Under the pieces are notes generated by a model. That model worked only from the letters and a program-made list of their open reading frames with translations, was not told the DNA's origin and searched no databases. 64,000 bases of DNA from Afipia carboxidovorans OM5 (GTDB taxonomy: Bacteria; Pseudomonadota; Alphaproteobacteria; Rhizobiales; Xanthobacteraceae): NCBI RefSeq assembly GCF_000218565.1, contig NC_015684.1:124001-188000 (forward strand), read 5' to 3'. The position numbers were made by a program, and so were the translations under genes. Below are positions 1 to 10,202 of this stretch, piece by piece. Numbering within the stretch: position 1 is the first letter of the stretch; each line of letters opens with the position of its first letter.

Positions 1-190
1 GATCGATCGCGGCAGGCGGTGTTTTGCTCTCACTGTCATCGTGAAGCGGCAGCGGAAAATCCGTCAGCGAAATCCGCGTCGCCTCATGGTCGGCAAGCGC
101 GATCTCTTTCACCAGCGCCGCAGCCAGCCGCACATCGGCAGCGCTCTCGCGCGCAGAACCCGGGATGACGAGGATTTTCACGGCCGCCAT
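1..190 (-). CDS. NAD(P)H-dependent FMN reductase family protein (C-terminus outside window)
   Basis: Only the first 63 codons are visible; the gene runs leftward off the window edge. The start is the ATG at 190, giving a protein that begins MAAVKILVIPGSARESAAD. A beta strand followed by the phosphate-binding loop PGSARESAADVRLAAAL is typical of flavodoxin-fold FMN reductases of the SsuE/ChrR type, which reduce FMN or quinones with NAD(P)H. The following ISLTDFPLPLHDDS resembles the 'DL.d.plPl.d' segment of that family. It lies downstream of pmtA on the same strand, with about 100 bases between. Family assignment is fairly firm; the substrate cannot be judged from the fragment. Confidence 0.7.
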   Translation of the reverse strand, partial: MAAVKILVIPGSARESAADVRLAAALVKEIALADHEATRISLTDFPLPLHDDSESKTPPAAID

Positions 191-293
191 GCGCAAAAGC
201 CTGAAAGCGGTTTCGGAAACGGGGGAAGGTGCCTGCGATGCGCGCACCGCGATGCTGCGTCAGAGGCGCCGTTCGTGCGCCGGCGCGGCGGCG

Positions 294-890
294 TCATGCC
301 TTGCGATAGACCCAGACGCGGGCCGGTGGCACGTTCATCCAGATGCGCTCGGAGGCTTCGGTCAGAATGCCGGGCAGCGATTTCGGAATCGGCGGCACGA
401 CCGAATAGGTGAACTGCACAAAGGGCGCGCCGGGGATCAACTTCATAAAGGCTTCGCGCATCAGCCGCAGCCGGGTGAGCATCGGCTTGGTGACGAGCGG
501 CAGGCCCGAGACGACCGCCGCGGCGGGCTGGGCAATTTCGGCAAGCGTCTTGTCGAGGTGATAGGCATCGCCTTGCACAACGGTCGCCTGCGGATAGCGT
601 TCGCGCAGCAGCGCGCAGAAACCGGGATTGAACTCGACGAGGATCAGGCGCTTCTGATCGACACCATGGGCCACCAGCGCGTCGGTGATCGCCCCGGTGC
701 CGGGACCAAGTTCGATGACAGGGGCCTCTGTCTCGGTGTCGACGTAGCTCGCCATCGTGCGGGCGAGCATCCGGCCGGACGGCATCACCGCGCCCATGTG
801 CAGCGGCTTTTCGATCCACGAGCGGAGAAAGCGAACCTCGTCGTCAAGCCGAAGAGGTTTCTTGAGGACGCGCGCGGACTCGAAGGTCAT
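294..890 (-). CDS. pmtA: phospholipid N-methyltransferase (PmtA type)
   Basis: 198 aa, class I SAM-dependent methyltransferase. The SAM-binding motif I is ELGPGTG at residues 60-66, followed by an acidic strand end (ILVEFNPGF). The N-terminal segment FLRSWIEKPLHMGAVMPSGR is characteristic of the rhizobial/Rhodobacter PmtA group and of the related RsmA/KsgA-like fold. PmtA methylates phosphatidylethanolamine stepwise to phosphatidylcholine at the cytoplasmic membrane face. It is downstream of dnaJ on the same strand (96-base gap), so it may be read through from dnaKJ. Length suits the family. The alternative is another small KsgA-like methyltransferase, but rRNA dimethylases are longer. Confidence 0.72.
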   Translation of the reverse strand: MTFESARVLKKPLRLDDEVRFLRSWIEKPLHMGAVMPSGRMLARTMASYVDTETEAPVIELGPGTGAITDALVAHGVDQKRLILVEFNPGFCALLRERYPQATVVQGDAYHLDKTLAEIAQPAAAVVSGLPLVTKPMLTRLRLMREAFMKLIPGAPFVQFTYSVVPPIPKSLPGILTEASERIWMNVPPARVWVYRKA

Positions 891-986
891 GGCGGGGGTA
901 CCAGCGACGGCCCGGCGAACCCGGGCCCTTTCAATTTTTTCTTCACAGAGACGTACAGAGGCAAACTGACGCGGTCAAGTTCCGGC

Positions 987-2120
987 TCAGGCGGTTCCCG
1001 CGCCTGCGCCGAAGAAATCCTTGACCGCCTTGAAGAAACCCGCCGCCTCCGGCTGGGTTTCACCGGAGGACAATTTTTCGAACTCCGCCAGCAGTTCCTT
1101 CTGCTTTTTCGTGAGGTTCTGTGGGGTTTCGACCACAACCTGCACATACATATCGCCTGTCTGGCGCGAGCGCAGCACCGGCATACCCTTGCCGGCAATG
1201 CGGAAGCGGCGGCCGGACTGGGTTCCGCTCGGTACCTTGACCCGCGACTTGCCACCGTCGATCACCGGCACCTCAAACTCGCCGCCGATCGCCGCCGTCA
1301 CCATCGAGATCGGCACCCGGCAGTGCAGGTCGGCGCCGTCGCGCTGGAACAGCGGGTGGGAGCCCACGGACAGGAAAATATAGAGGTCGCCGGAGGGGCC
1401 GCCCTGGACGCCGGCCTCGCCCTCGCCGCCGAGGCGGATGCGGGTGCCGTCCTCGACGCCGGCCGGAATGTTAACCGACAGCGAACGTTCCTTCTGCACC
1501 CGGCCCTGACCCGAACAGGCCGGGCACGGCGTGTCGATGCTCTGGCCGCGGCCATGGCAGCTCGGACAGGTGCGCTCCAGCGTGAAGAAGCCCTGAGCCT
1601 GGCGCACGCGACCGGCGCCGCCGCAGGTCGCGCAGACTTTCGGTTTGGTGCCGGGCTTGGCGCCTGTGCCCGAACAGGCCTCGCAGGCCACCGCGACCGG
1701 AATGTTGATCTGCGCGGTCTTGCCGTGGAAGGCTTCCTCGAGCGTGATTTCCATGTTGTAGCGCAGGTCCGCGCCGCGCTCGCGACCGCCGCCGCGCCCG
1801 CGGCCGGCCATGCCGAAAATGCCTTCGAAAATGTCGGAGAACGCCGAGCCGAAGTCGGCGCCGAAACCCGGACCGCCACCCATGCCGCCCTGCTCGAAGG
1901 CCGCGTGGCCGAAGCGGTCATAGGCCGCGCGCTTCTGGCTGTCCTTCAAGACCTCGTAGGCCTCGGAGATTTCCTTGAACTTGTGCTCGCAGGCCGGATT
2001 GCCCGGATTCTTGTCCGGGTGCCATTTCATCGCGAGCTTGCGAAAAGCGGATTTGAGACCGGCCTCGTCGACTTCGCGCGAGACTTCGAGGGTCTCGTAG
2101 TAGCAGGTTTTGGTTGCCAT
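987..2120 (-). CDS. dnaJ: chaperone DnaJ (Hsp40)
   Basis: 377 aa, full-length type I J-protein. It stimulates DnaK ATPase and delivers unfolded clients. Domains in order: J domain (residues 5-70) with the HPD tripeptide at 34-36; a Gly/Phe-rich linker (75-115); four CxxCxGxG zinc modules between about 146 and 208 (CEACSGTG, CATCGGAG, CPSCHGRG, CPACSGQG); and the C-terminal substrate-binding domain. It lies downstream of dnaK with a 153-base spacer that contains a palindromic repeat. The ATG at 2120 gives the normal family N-terminus. Confidence 0.97.
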   Translation of the reverse strand: MATKTCYYETLEVSREVDEAGLKSAFRKLAMKWHPDKNPGNPACEHKFKEISEAYEVLKDSQKRAAYDRFGHAAFEQGGMGGGPGFGADFGSAFSDIFEGIFGMAGRGRGGGRERGADLRYNMEITLEEAFHGKTAQINIPVAVACEACSGTGAKPGTKPKVCATCGGAGRVRQAQGFFTLERTCPSCHGRGQSIDTPCPACSGQGRVQKERSLSVNIPAGVEDGTRIRLGGEGEAGVQGGPSGDLYIFLSVGSHPLFQRDGADLHCRVPISMVTAAIGGEFEVPVIDGGKSRVKVPSGTQSGRRFRIAGKGMPVLRSRQTGDMYVQVVVETPQNLTKKQKELLAEFEKLSSGETQPEAAGFFKAVKDFFGAGAGTA

Positions 2121-2210
2121 CCTTTACGTCTGCCCCATCGTCTTCCGGATCTCCACGCGTGCCTCGAAGGCCGCGCTTTCAGGAGCTCCGGCGCATGGTC
2201 AAAGCATGAA

Positions 2211-2258
2211 GCCCCTCATCCTCGTTGAAACGCTGTGCGCTTCTCAAGGATGAGGGGC
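2211..2258. repeat. palindromic intergenic repeat between dnaK and dnaJ
   Basis: A perfect 12-bp inverted repeat, GCCCCTCATCCT (2211-2222) and AGGATGAGGGGC (2247-2258), with a 24-base loop. The 'CCTCATCCT...AGGATGAGG' core looks like a dispersed intergenic repeat common in Bradyrhizobium-type genomes (from memory, not searched). It separates dnaK from dnaJ and could act as an mRNA processing or stabilising stem-loop. No T-tract follows on the minus strand, so it is not an obvious intrinsic terminator. Confidence 0.6.
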
Positions 2259-2273
2259 CATGATCTTGAACCC

Positions 2274-4187
<1,914 letters not shown>

Positions 4188-4288
4188 CGTCCCTCTATCC
4201 TTCTTTTTGCGGCGGATTGGTCGGGCCCTGTCGGCGCACCGCACCCAACCCCCTGAAAATCCAAGCGCGCAAGCCTGCGACGCTCCGC

Positions 4289-4319
4289 CTCATATAGGAG
4301 AGGCGCAGGGGGCCGCAAG
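4289..4319 (-). promoter_or_regulatory. RpoH (sigma-32)-type promoter of dnaK
   Basis: On the minus strand: CTTG (4319-4316), a 17-base spacer, then CCTATATGAG (4298-4289). This matches the alphaproteobacterial RpoH consensus CTTG-N17/18-CYTATNTNNG at every defined position. It lies about 100 bases upstream of the dnaK ATG. No CIRCE inverted repeat was seen in this interval. The rest of 4188-4497 holds no gene. Confidence 0.75.
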
Positions 4320-4497
4320 GACCGGGTACCACGAAAGCCGTTATTCGGAGGCATTTATGCCGCCCGGTTAATATCCGGGAAGCCCTGTCCGCGACCCCCT
4401 GCCGACCCCTCGCCTGCGCCCTGTCGGCACGCGCCGGAAGCTGCTATCGAACCCGCGTTTCATCGAACCGCCTCAATCGGGCGTCAGGGAGCCTGCG

Positions 4498-5466
4498 ATG
4501 ATGATGATCTCCAGGAAGACACTCCGCCGGGCCGCAGCCGCGGCCTTGATGACGCTCACCGCCGCTCTCGCCCCGGCCGTCCCCGCGCTTGCCGCGGATG
4601 CGGTTTTCCCGGCAGGTGTGCGCATCGGCCTCGTGCCGCTCGACGGGCTCACACCATCCAAGGAGTTTTCCGGCTTCATCAGCGGCGATCAGCGCGTGCG
4701 GATCGGACTGTCGGAGATTCCGGAGGCCGCTTACACAGCAGCCGAAACCGCCGCCAAGCAGGAGAACATGCCGGTCGGCGCGCCGAAGCCGCAGGTCTTC
4801 GAGACCACCACGCGCAAGGGCTATCTCATCACCGAATCCGGCAAGGAAGGCGACACCGAGGTCGCGAACTACACGCTGCTTCTGCCCGGCAACAAGTTCA
4901 CCGGCTATGCCATCGTTCAGGTTCGCGGCGAGGCGGGCGAGACTTATTCCGAAGCCAACATCCGCAAGATGCTCGCAACCGCGGTCACACGCCCCGAAGT
5001 GCCGGTCGACGAACAACTCGCCCAGCTCGGATTCAAGATCGGCGATCTTGCAGGCTTCAAGCACGTGCGCACCATCGCGCCGCGCTCGGCAGTGTTGCTC
5101 AGCGATGGCGACGATGACGCAAAGCTCGACAGCTCCGCCTACATCATGGTCGGCATCATGCAGGGCGGCCCGGCTCAGCCCGACGATCGCGGCCGCTTCG
5201 CGCGCGACCTTGCCTCGAACATCGTCGGCCTGCGCGACGTCAAGATGACGAACAACGAGCCATTGCGCATCGACGGATCACCCGGCTACGAGACGCGTCT
5301 CGACGGCGTCACCGGCACGGACAATACTCCGGTGCGCGTGGTGCAGTGGCTGCGGTTCGGATCAGGACAGGCGACGCTGCGCATCGTCGCGAGTGCACCG
5401 CAAAGCGAGTGGGGCACCGCCTTCACGCGCTTCCGCACGGTGCGCGACAGCATCAGCGCCAAATAG
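4498..5466 (+). CDS. conserved exported protein of unknown function
   Basis: 322 aa. Residues 1-33 form a typical Sec signal peptide: basic start (ISRKTLRRAAAAAL), hydrophobic core, and Ala-rich cleavage region PAVPALAA. The mature protein has no transmembrane segment and no motif I recognise. It looks like alternating beta strands (GYAIVQVRGEAGETYSEANI, YIMVGIMQGG, VRVVQWLRFGSGQATLRIVA). It stands alone, divergent from dnaK and convergent with grpE. It is probably a soluble periplasmic protein. Base composition and codon use match the neighbours. I do not assign a function. Confidence 0.8.
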   Translation: MMMISRKTLRRAAAAALMTLTAALAPAVPALAADAVFPAGVRIGLVPLDGLTPSKEFSGFISGDQRVRIGLSEIPEAAYTAAETAAKQENMPVGAPKPQVFETTTRKGYLITESGKEGDTEVANYTLLLPGNKFTGYAIVQVRGEAGETYSEANIRKMLATAVTRPEVPVDEQLAQLGFKIGDLAGFKHVRTIAPRSAVLLSDGDDDAKLDSSAYIMVGIMQGGPAQPDDRGRFARDLASNIVGLRDVKMTNNEPLRIDGSPGYETRLDGVTGTDNTPVRVVQWLRFGSGQATLRIVASAPQSEWGTAFTRFRTVRDSISAK

Positions 5467-5503
5467 CAGCCGAGCGTTTAATTAAAACAGCTTTGGTCTC
5501 AGG

Positions 5504-6106
5504 TCAGGCGGCGGGCTTCGGTTCCGCCTTGGATACGCCGACAAGCGCCGGGCGCAGCACGCGATCTCCGATCATGTAGCCGGTCTGGATCACCTGCACG
5601 ACGGTGCCGGGCGGCACCGAATTGTCAGGCACCTCGAACATCGCCTGATGGATGTTCGGATCGAACTTCTCGCCCGCGGCATCGAGCTTCTTCACGCCAT
5701 TCTTCTCAAGCGCGCGATGCAGTGAACGCTCGGTGAGCTCAACACCCTCAATCAACGCGGTGAGACCGGGGTCGGCCGCGGCCCGCGCCTCCGCAGGCAC
5801 GGCATCGAGCGCGCGCTGCAGATTGTCGGCGATTTCCAGAACGTCGCGCGCAAAGCCCGCAATGCCATAAGCACGTGCATCAGCCACCTCGCGCTGGGTG
5901 CGCTTGCGCAGATTTTCCATCTCCGCCAGCGTGCGCAGCATGCGGTCCTTGGCTTCCGCCGCTTCCTTGACGAGCGCTTCGGAGGGGGTCTCCTCCGGGT
6001 CGTCGGGCATGATGTAGGGCTTCGACACGCGCGGCTCACCGGGCTTGCTGCCCGCATTTTCTGCCGCCGCTTCAGAAAAATCCTTCTGGCCGTCGTTGTC
6101 GGTCAT
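5504..6106 (-). CDS. grpE: nucleotide exchange factor GrpE
   Basis: 200 aa from the ATG at 6106, which has a GGAAG ribosome site; an upstream in-frame ATG at 6166 lacks one. The acidic, disordered N-terminus is followed by a long coiled coil (LVKEAAEAKDRMLRTLAEMENLRKRTQRE) and the C-terminal beta domain (FDPNIHQAMFEVP, GTVVQVIQTGYMIGDRVLRPALVGV). It releases ADP from DnaK. It follows hrcA on the same strand (114-base gap), the common hrcA-grpE pairing. An RpoH-like promoter candidate is at 6146-6174. Confidence 0.96.
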   Translation of the reverse strand: MTDNDGQKDFSEAAAENAGSKPGEPRVSKPYIMPDDPEETPSEALVKEAAEAKDRMLRTLAEMENLRKRTQREVADARAYGIAGFARDVLEIADNLQRALDAVPAEARAAADPGLTALIEGVELTERSLHRALEKNGVKKLDAAGEKFDPNIHQAMFEVPDNSVPPGTVVQVIQTGYMIGDRVLRPALVGVSKAEPKPAA

Positions 6107-6145
6107 CACGCTTCCACTGTCTGATTGAAGAGGTTCTTGCTCGCC

Positions 6146-6174
6146 ATATCGTCGTTTGCCGGGCAAAAATCAAG
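6146..6174 (-). promoter_or_regulatory. possible RpoH-type promoter of grpE
   Basis: Minus strand: CTTG (6174-6171), 18-base spacer, ACGATAT (6152-6146). Against CTTG-N17/18-CYTATNT the -35 box is perfect (extended CTTGAT) and the -10 matches 5 of 7. It sits 40 bases upstream of the grpE ATG. The weaker -10 makes this tentative. Confidence 0.4.
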
Positions 6175-6220
6175 CGCGGGCGACCCCTCATGAAGGGCCA
6201 CAAATACCGATCCGCACGCT

Positions 6221-7312
6221 TTACTTGCCGAGCATCTGGCTCACGATCCGCGCGGCGTAGTCCACCATCGGGATCACGCGCGCATAATTGAGCCGCGTCG
6301 GCCCGATCACGCCGAGCACGCCGACGATGCGGCCCGAGCTGTCGCGATAGGGCGCGGTGATGGTTGAGGAACCCGACAGTGAGAACAGCTTGTTCTCCGA
6401 GCCGATGAAAATCCGCACGCCCTCGCCCTGCTCGGCCAGACCCAGCAGATCGGCGACGCCCTTCTTTGTTTCGAGATCGTCGAACAGAAGCCGCACGCGC
6501 TCCAGATCCTCCATCGCGTGAAGGTCCTCCAAGAGATTTGCGTGGCCGCGCACAATCAATCGCCGTTCGTCACTCGACCCGCCGGACCAGGAGGCGACAC
6601 CGGCCGCGATGATCTTCTGCGTCAACTGATCGAGTTCACTGCGGCGTTGCGCCAGTGCAGCTTCAAGCTCGCCGCGCACCTCGCTCAAGGTGCGGCCGCG
6701 AATCCGCGAATTGAGGAAGTTCGAGGCCTCGATGAGCGCCGACGACGGAACGCCAGGCGGCAATGCGAGGACGCGGTTCTCGATCTGCCCGTCTTCGGAC
6801 ACGAGCACGACGAGCGCCTGCTCGGGCTCGAGCCGCACGAATTCGATATGCTTGAGCCGTGGATTGGATTTTCCCGTCAGCACCACTGCGGCGGCGCGCG
6901 TGAGGCCCGAGAGCCGCATCATCGCATCGCTGAGCGTCGCCTCGATCGACTGCTGCTTGCCGATCGCGGCGAGCTGCGCCTGGATCGACTGCCGCTCGTC
7001 TTCCGTCAGATCGCCGACCTGCATCAGCGCATCGACGAAAAAGCGCAAACCGAGTTCGGTCGGCAACCGGCCGGCCGAGGTATGTGGCGCATAGATCAGG
7101 CCAAGCTGTTCGAGATCGGCCATCACGTTACGCACGGACGCCGGCGACAGTGGCACCGAAATCATCCGCGAGATATTGCGCGAGCCGACCGGCTCGCCGG
7201 TTGCGAGATAGTTCTCGACGATTTGCCTAAAAATGTCGCGGGAGCGCTCATTGAGCTGCGACAGCGCGGCGCCGGGCGTAATCAGCGCCTCTTTCGGGTC
7301 GTGGTGCGACAA
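6221..7312 (-). CDS. hrcA: heat-inducible transcription repressor HrcA
   Basis: 363 aa. The best start is the TTG at 7312: AGGAG lies seven bases upstream, and the protein then begins SHHDPKEAL before the conserved LNERSRDIFRQIVENYLATGEPVGSR winged-helix segment. A long upstream in-frame extension runs into rph and is not credible. The N-terminal DNA-binding domain is followed by the GAF-like and dimerisation parts (MGSENK-type IFIGSENKLF, APYRDSSGRIVGVLGVIGPTRLNYARVIPMVDY). HrcA represses CIRCE-bearing chaperone genes, usually groESL in this group. No CIRCE element is seen here. It is divergent from rph. Confidence 0.95.
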   Translation of the reverse strand: MSHHDPKEALITPGAALSQLNERSRDIFRQIVENYLATGEPVGSRNISRMISVPLSPASVRNVMADLEQLGLIYAPHTSAGRLPTELGLRFFVDALMQVGDLTEDERQSIQAQLAAIGKQQSIEATLSDAMMRLSGLTRAAAVVLTGKSNPRLKHIEFVRLEPEQALVVLVSEDGQIENRVLALPPGVPSSALIEASNFLNSRIRGRTLSEVRGELEAALAQRRSELDQLTQKIIAAGVASWSGGSSDERRLIVRGHANLLEDLHAMEDLERVRLLFDDLETKKGVADLLGLAEQGEGVRIFIGSENKLFSLSGSSTITAPYRDSSGRIVGVLGVIGPTRLNYARVIPMVDYAARIVSQMLGK

Positions 7313-7466
7313 CCATTGCTCCTGAGGAAGTCGTGATCGAATCCGCCTTAATGTGTTCCCGCGATCCGCGCCTGACAAGCGCCTTGGCGACGGATATCGG
7401 CCTTGCCGGGCGAAGCCCGCCCCCCTAAAAGCAGCCCACGTTCTTTCCTGCTTTTCGGAGAAAAAT

Positions 7467-8183
7467 ATGCGTCCCAGCGGCCGCGCGCCCAACGAACTGC
7501 GCCCCGTCTCGCTCGAACGCGGCGTGGTGAAATACGCCGAAGGTTCCTGCATGGTGAAATTCGGCGACACCCGCGTGCTCGTCACCGCGACGCTGGAGGA
7601 GCGGCTGCCGCCGTGGCTCAAGGGTCAGGGCCGCGGCTGGGTCACTGCCGAATACGGCATGCTGCCCCGCGCCACCCATGAACGCGTCCGCCGCGAGGCC
7701 TCCGCCGGCAAGCAGAGCGGCCGCACCGTGGAAATCCAGCGCCTGATCGGCCGCTCGCTGCGCACCACCGTCGATCTCGTGGCCCTCGGCGAACGCCAGA
7801 TCACCATCGACTGCGACGTGATCCAGGCTGATGGCGGCACCCGCACAGCGTCGATCACCGGCGCATGGGTTGCGCTCGCCGACTGCCTGCAATGGATGAA
7901 GGCACGCAACATGCTGAAAAACGACAACGTGCTGCGCGACAATGTCGCCGCCATATCCTGCGGCATCTATAACGGCACGCCGGTACTCGATCTCGATTAC
8001 GCCGAGGATTCAGAAGCCGAGACCGATGCGAACTTCGTCATGACCGGCGACGGCCGCCTCGTCGAGGTGCAGGGCACCGCCGAGCGCACGCCGTTCTCGC
8101 AGGAGGAATTTCTGCAGCTGATGGCACTCGCGCAAAACGGCATCGGCCGTCTGGTCGAATTGCAAAAGATCGCGATGGCGTAA
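7467..8183 (+). CDS. rph: ribonuclease PH
   Basis: 238 aa, the family's usual size. Start ATG 7467 with CGGAG upstream gives [19 protein letters not shown]; the in-frame extension to 7353 is rejected. RNase PH trims tRNA 3' ends phosphorolytically. Recognisable parts: [30 protein letters not shown], the basic [13 protein letters not shown], and [24 protein letters not shown]. The CDS is divergent from hrcA and followed by a palindromic repeat and rdgB, with which it often pairs. Confidence 0.97.
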
Positions 8184-8200
8184 CCACCCACAATAGGACG

Positions 8201-8287
8201 TTATGCCCGGCCTTGTGCCGGGCATCCACGTCTTCGATGATCTCAACAAATTTAAGACGTGGATGGCCGGGACGAGCCCGGCCATGA
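8201..8287. repeat. palindromic intergenic repeat, family A, copy 1
   Basis: Long imperfect inverted repeat: ATGCCCGGCCTTGTGCCGGGCATCC... on the left and ...GGATGGCCGGGACGAGCCCGGCCAT on the right, with CACGTCTT/AAGACGTG at the centre. Each arm also folds on itself (GCCCGGC/GCCGGGC). Same family as 10101-10186 and 62547-62670. It ends 13 bases before the rdgB start, just upstream of its AAGG ribosome site. Confidence 0.75.
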
Positions 8288-8300
8288 CAAGGTTCTTTCA

Positions 8301-8939
8301 ATGTCCAACCACCGCCACATCACCGGTCGCCTCGTAATCGCGACTCACAATCCCGGCAAGCTCGCCGAGATGCGTGAGCTGCTGGCGCCTTACGGCATCG
8401 AGGCGGTGTCGGCGGCTGAACTCAATCTCGATGAGCCCGAGGAAACCGGCACGACGTTTGCCGCCAACGCACGCATCAAGGCCACGGCCGCAGCAAACGC
8501 AACGGGCCTGCCGGCCTTCGCCGACGATTCCGGCCTGTGCGTCGATGCGCTCGAAGGTCAGCCGGGAATCTATTCGGCACGATGGGCCGGGCCGTCGAAG
8601 GATTTCATGGCGGCGATGACGCAGATCGAGCGGCTGCTGCAGGAGCGCGACGCGACCGAGCCCGCGCAGCGCAAGGCGCATTTCGTCTCCGCGCTGTGCG
8701 TCGCATGGCCCGACGGGCATGTGGAGGAAGTGGAAGAGCGCGTCGACGGCCAGATGGTGTGGCCGCCGCGCGGCACGGCTGGCTTTGGCTACGATCCCGC
8801 TTTCCTCCCCGATGGGCACGGGCGTACCTTCGGTGAAATGACAAGTATCGAGAAGCACGGCCTGCCGCCGCACGGCATGGGCCTGTCGCATCGCGCGAAG
8901 GCTTTCGTGAAGCTCGCGGAGATCTGCCTTGCGCGCTGA
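8301..8939 (+). CDS. rdgB: dITP/XTP pyrophosphatase (RdgB/HAM1)
   Basis: 212 aa from ATG 8301; the in-frame extension to 8259 would be translated from the intergenic repeat and is rejected. It hydrolyses non-canonical purine triphosphates (ITP, dITP, XTP) to monophosphates, cleaning the nucleotide pool. Family motifs: IATHNPGKLAEM (residues 8-19), TFAANARIKA, FADDSGLCVDAL, GIYSARWAG, GTAGFGYDPAFLPDGHG and LSHRAKAF. It lies downstream of rph and overlaps hemW by 11 bases. Confidence 0.96.
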   Translation: MSNHRHITGRLVIATHNPGKLAEMRELLAPYGIEAVSAAELNLDEPEETGTTFAANARIKATAAANATGLPAFADDSGLCVDALEGQPGIYSARWAGPSKDFMAAMTQIERLLQERDATEPAQRKAHFVSALCVAWPDGHVEEVEERVDGQMVWPPRGTAGFGYDPAFLPDGHGRTFGEMTSIEKHGLPPHGMGLSHRAKAFVKLAEICLAR

Positions 8940-10086
8940 CGCCCACAATGCTTTCGGCGTTTATGTGCACTGGCCCTTCTGCCTGTCTAAGTGCCCGTAT
9001 TGCGACTTCAACAGCCACGTCCGCCACGCCGCGATTGATGAAGAACGGTTTGCCCGCGCCTTTGTGCGCGAGATCGCAACCACTGCGGCTCGCGCGCCGG
9101 ACCGCACCGTCACCTCGATCTTTCTCGGCGGCGGCACGCCGTCCTTGATGAAGCCGCAGACGGTCGCCACGATCCTCGACGCCATCGCGCAGCACTGGAG
9201 CGTCGATAAGAGCGTTGAGGTCACGCTCGAGGCCAACCCGACGAGCGTCGAGGCGACGCGCTTTGCCGGCTATCGCGCAGCGGGCGTCAACCGCGTCTCG
9301 CTCGGCGTGCAGGCGCTCGACGATCAATCGCTGAAAGCGCTGGGACGCTTGCACACCGCGCGTGAAGCCCTTGATGCGGTGGCGATCGCACGCCGCGCGT
9401 TCAAGCGCTATTCGTTCGACCTCATCTACGCACGCCCGGACCAGGGCGTGCAGGCATGGGCGGGCGAGCTTCATCGCGCCATCGCGGAAGCAGCCGAGCA
9501 TCTGTCGCTCTATCAGCTCACCATCGAGGAAGGCACGCCGTTCTTCGGCCTGCACCGCGCCGGCAAGTTGAAGACGCCGAACGAAGACCTTGCGCGCGCG
9601 CTCTATGACGTCACGCAGGAAATCTGCGCGGCGAACAATCTTCCCGCTTACGAGATTTCCAATCACGCCCGGCCGGGCGCGGAATGCCGCCACAACCTCG
9701 TCTACTGGCGCGGGCAGGAATATGCCGGTATCGGGCCCGGCGCGCACGGGCGGCTCGACATCGACGGCATTCGCCATGCGATCGCGACCGAGAAGCGGCC
9801 GGAGGTTTGGCTGTCGCGCGTCGAAGAAGAAGGCCACGGCCTCATCACCGATGACCTGCTCGATAGCGAGCAGCGCGCCGACGAGTTTCTGCTAATGGGC
9901 CTGCGGCTCGCCGAGGGTATCGACCCGCAGCGCTATGAAACGCTCGCCGGACGCCCGCTCGATCCGCATCGCATTGCTGCATTGAAGAACGACGGCGCGA
10001 TCGTGATGGATATCAATGGCCGGCTGCGGGTGACGCAGGCAGGCTTCCCGCTGCTCGACGCCGTGGTCGCCGACCTCGCGGCGTAA
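8929..10086 (+). CDS. hemW: radical SAM heme chaperone HemW
   Basis: 385 aa starting at TTG 8929, seven bases after GGAG and inside the rdgB end (11-base overlap), suggesting translational coupling. The radical-SAM cysteines are C18, C22 and C25 (FCLSKCPYCDFNSH). The residue two after the last Cys is Phe rather than the fourth Cys of HemN, which marks HemW rather than coproporphyrinogen dehydrogenase. Further motifs: FLGGGTPSLM, EANPTSVE, RVSLGVQALDD, LIYARPDQ, YEISNHARPG. HemW is thought to bind heme and pass it to respiratory enzymes. Confidence 0.93.
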   Translation: MRADAHNAFGVYVHWPFCLSKCPYCDFNSHVRHAAIDEERFARAFVREIATTAARAPDRTVTSIFLGGGTPSLMKPQTVATILDAIAQHWSVDKSVEVTLEANPTSVEATRFAGYRAAGVNRVSLGVQALDDQSLKALGRLHTAREALDAVAIARRAFKRYSFDLIYARPDQGVQAWAGELHRAIAEAAEHLSLYQLTIEEGTPFFGLHRAGKLKTPNEDLARALYDVTQEICAANNLPAYEISNHARPGAECRHNLVYWRGQEYAGIGPGAHGRLDIDGIRHAIATEKRPEVWLSRVEEEGHGLITDDLLDSEQRADEFLLMGLRLAEGIDPQRYETLAGRPLDPHRIAALKNDGAIVMDINGRLRVTQAGFPLLDAVVADLAA

Positions 10087-10100
10087 CGATGCTCTCTATT

Positions 10101-10186
10101 CGTCATGTCCGGCCTCGTGCCGGGCATCCACGTCTTCTTCATACTCACTTAAGGCGTGGATGGCCGGGACAAGCCCGGCCATGACA
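10101..10186. repeat. palindromic intergenic repeat, family A, copy 2
   Basis: Begins CGTCATGTCCGGCCTCGTGC and ends GGGACAAGCCCGGCCATGAC, with CACGTCTT near the centre. It matches copy 1 at 8201-8287 over both arms. It fills the gap between convergent hemW and the lipoprotein gene, where it might serve as a stem-loop for both transcripts. Confidence 0.75.
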
Positions 10187-10202
10187 GAGAACAGGGAGCT
10201 GC

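Noticed and set aside
165..2228. 687-aa open frame on the plus strand
   Set aside because: It is antisense to pmtA and dnaJ, whose motifs are unmistakable, and its translation is low-complexity Arg/His/Gly without domains.
7313..7466. Possible CIRCE element near hrcA
   Set aside because: I looked for TTAGCACTC-N9-GAGTGCTAA here, before grpE and before dnaK, and found nothing close.
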